DNA from: Pseudomonadales bacterium
GTDB lineage: Bacteria; Pseudomonadota; Gammaproteobacteria; Pseudomonadales; Azotimanducaceae
Length of the DNA stretch: 6,652 nt
Reading direction: 5' to 3'
Assembly (NCBI GenBank): GCA_029244465.1
Contig: JAQWQN010000177.1
Span: 1-6,652, forward strand
Shown here: positions 6,586 to 6,652 of the stretch, one piece after another
Position numbering within the stretch: the first letter of the stretch is position 1
Layout: each line of letters opens with the position of its first letter
The notes under the pieces: model-generated
What the model was told of the DNA's origin: nothing
Seen by the model: the letters and a program-made list of their open reading frames with translations, nothing else
The model's database searches: none
Program-made: the position numbers and the translations under genes

Positions 6586-6652
6586 CGGCATGTGGCGCGT
6601 GCGCCCCTTGCCCTGGAACGACTATCTGTCACTGATGAGGGCAAACTACGCT
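6586..6652 (+). pseudogene. Fragment resembling an IS91-type (Y2) transposase, 5'-truncated, runs off the window
   Basis: The + strand frame from 6586 reads RHVARAPLALERLSVTDEG and then KLR to the edge. From memory this strongly resembles the internal segment (LCRY-ARP-LA-ERL-x-DG-x-RY) of IS91-type transposases, which act by rolling-circle transposition. Just upstream, CTG TGT (6578-6583) would supply the expected Leu-Cys, but two extra bases (AA, 6584-6585) shift the frame, and the continuous frame meets a TAA at 6583-6585. The N-terminal part, including the zinc-finger-like region, is not recognisable to the left. This therefore looks like a truncated, frameshifted remnant rather than an active element. 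The rest lies outside the window. An alternative is a new small gene starting at ATG 6590 in another frame, which I consider less likely. The call rests on recall, not alignment. Confidence 0.5.

Noticed and set aside
6631..6640. CTGATGAG, the hammerhead ribozyme core sequence
   Set aside because: No matching GAAA core or cleavage triplet with the needed stems is visible, the window ends immediately after, and the same bases fit the transposase-like reading frame.
6531..6650. Minus-strand frame open from the right edge to a TAG at 6533-6531
   Set aside because: The 39 codons give an Arg/Ser-rich sequence with no recognised similarity, and they overlap the + strand transposase-like segment.

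Overview
This window looks like a chromosomal segment of a gammaproteobacterium with moderate GC content. The main evidence is a hexameric, E. coli-type (type II) citrate synthase, selenocysteine proteins that resemble the E. coli ones over their whole length, and a long-armed tRNA-Sec with an encoded CCA end. No genus can be named from the sequence alone.

Layout, left to right. Positions 1-278 are a leader and promoter region with a TTGACA box and a small inverted repeat. Positions 279-1577 (+) encode citrate synthase (gltA). A bidirectional terminator at 1597-1626 separates it from a convergent gene at 1638-2552 (-), a beta-hydroxyacid dehydrogenase of the 3-hydroxyisobutyrate dehydrogenase / tartronate semialdehyde reductase family. 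Positions 2553-3024 hold no recognisable gene but contain several inverted repeats, two of them in the selA leader. A compact selenocysteine locus follows on the + strand: selA (3025-4377), selB (4374-6215, overlapping selA by ATGA) and selC, the tRNA-Sec gene (6254-6346), preceded by a good extended -10 promoter. The last 306 bases contain no intact gene. Their final ~67 bases read like a 5'-truncated piece of an IS91-type transposase that runs off the right edge.

How the genes work together: selC encodes the UGA-reading tRNA. SelA converts seryl-tRNA-Sec to selenocysteyl-tRNA-Sec using selenophosphate. SelB, an EF-Tu-like GTPase with C-terminal winged helices, delivers that tRNA to UGA codons marked by a SECIS hairpin. 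The selenophosphate synthetase (selD) and the client selenoproteins are not in the window. gltA and the dehydrogenase are ordinary central or intermediary metabolism genes with no evident link to the sel locus.

No wholly new system is visible. The points most worth a second look are the tRNA-Sec acceptor/T-arm helix, which folds with 12 rather than the usual bacterial 13 base pairs, the hairpins in the selA leader, and the mobile-element remnant beside selC.
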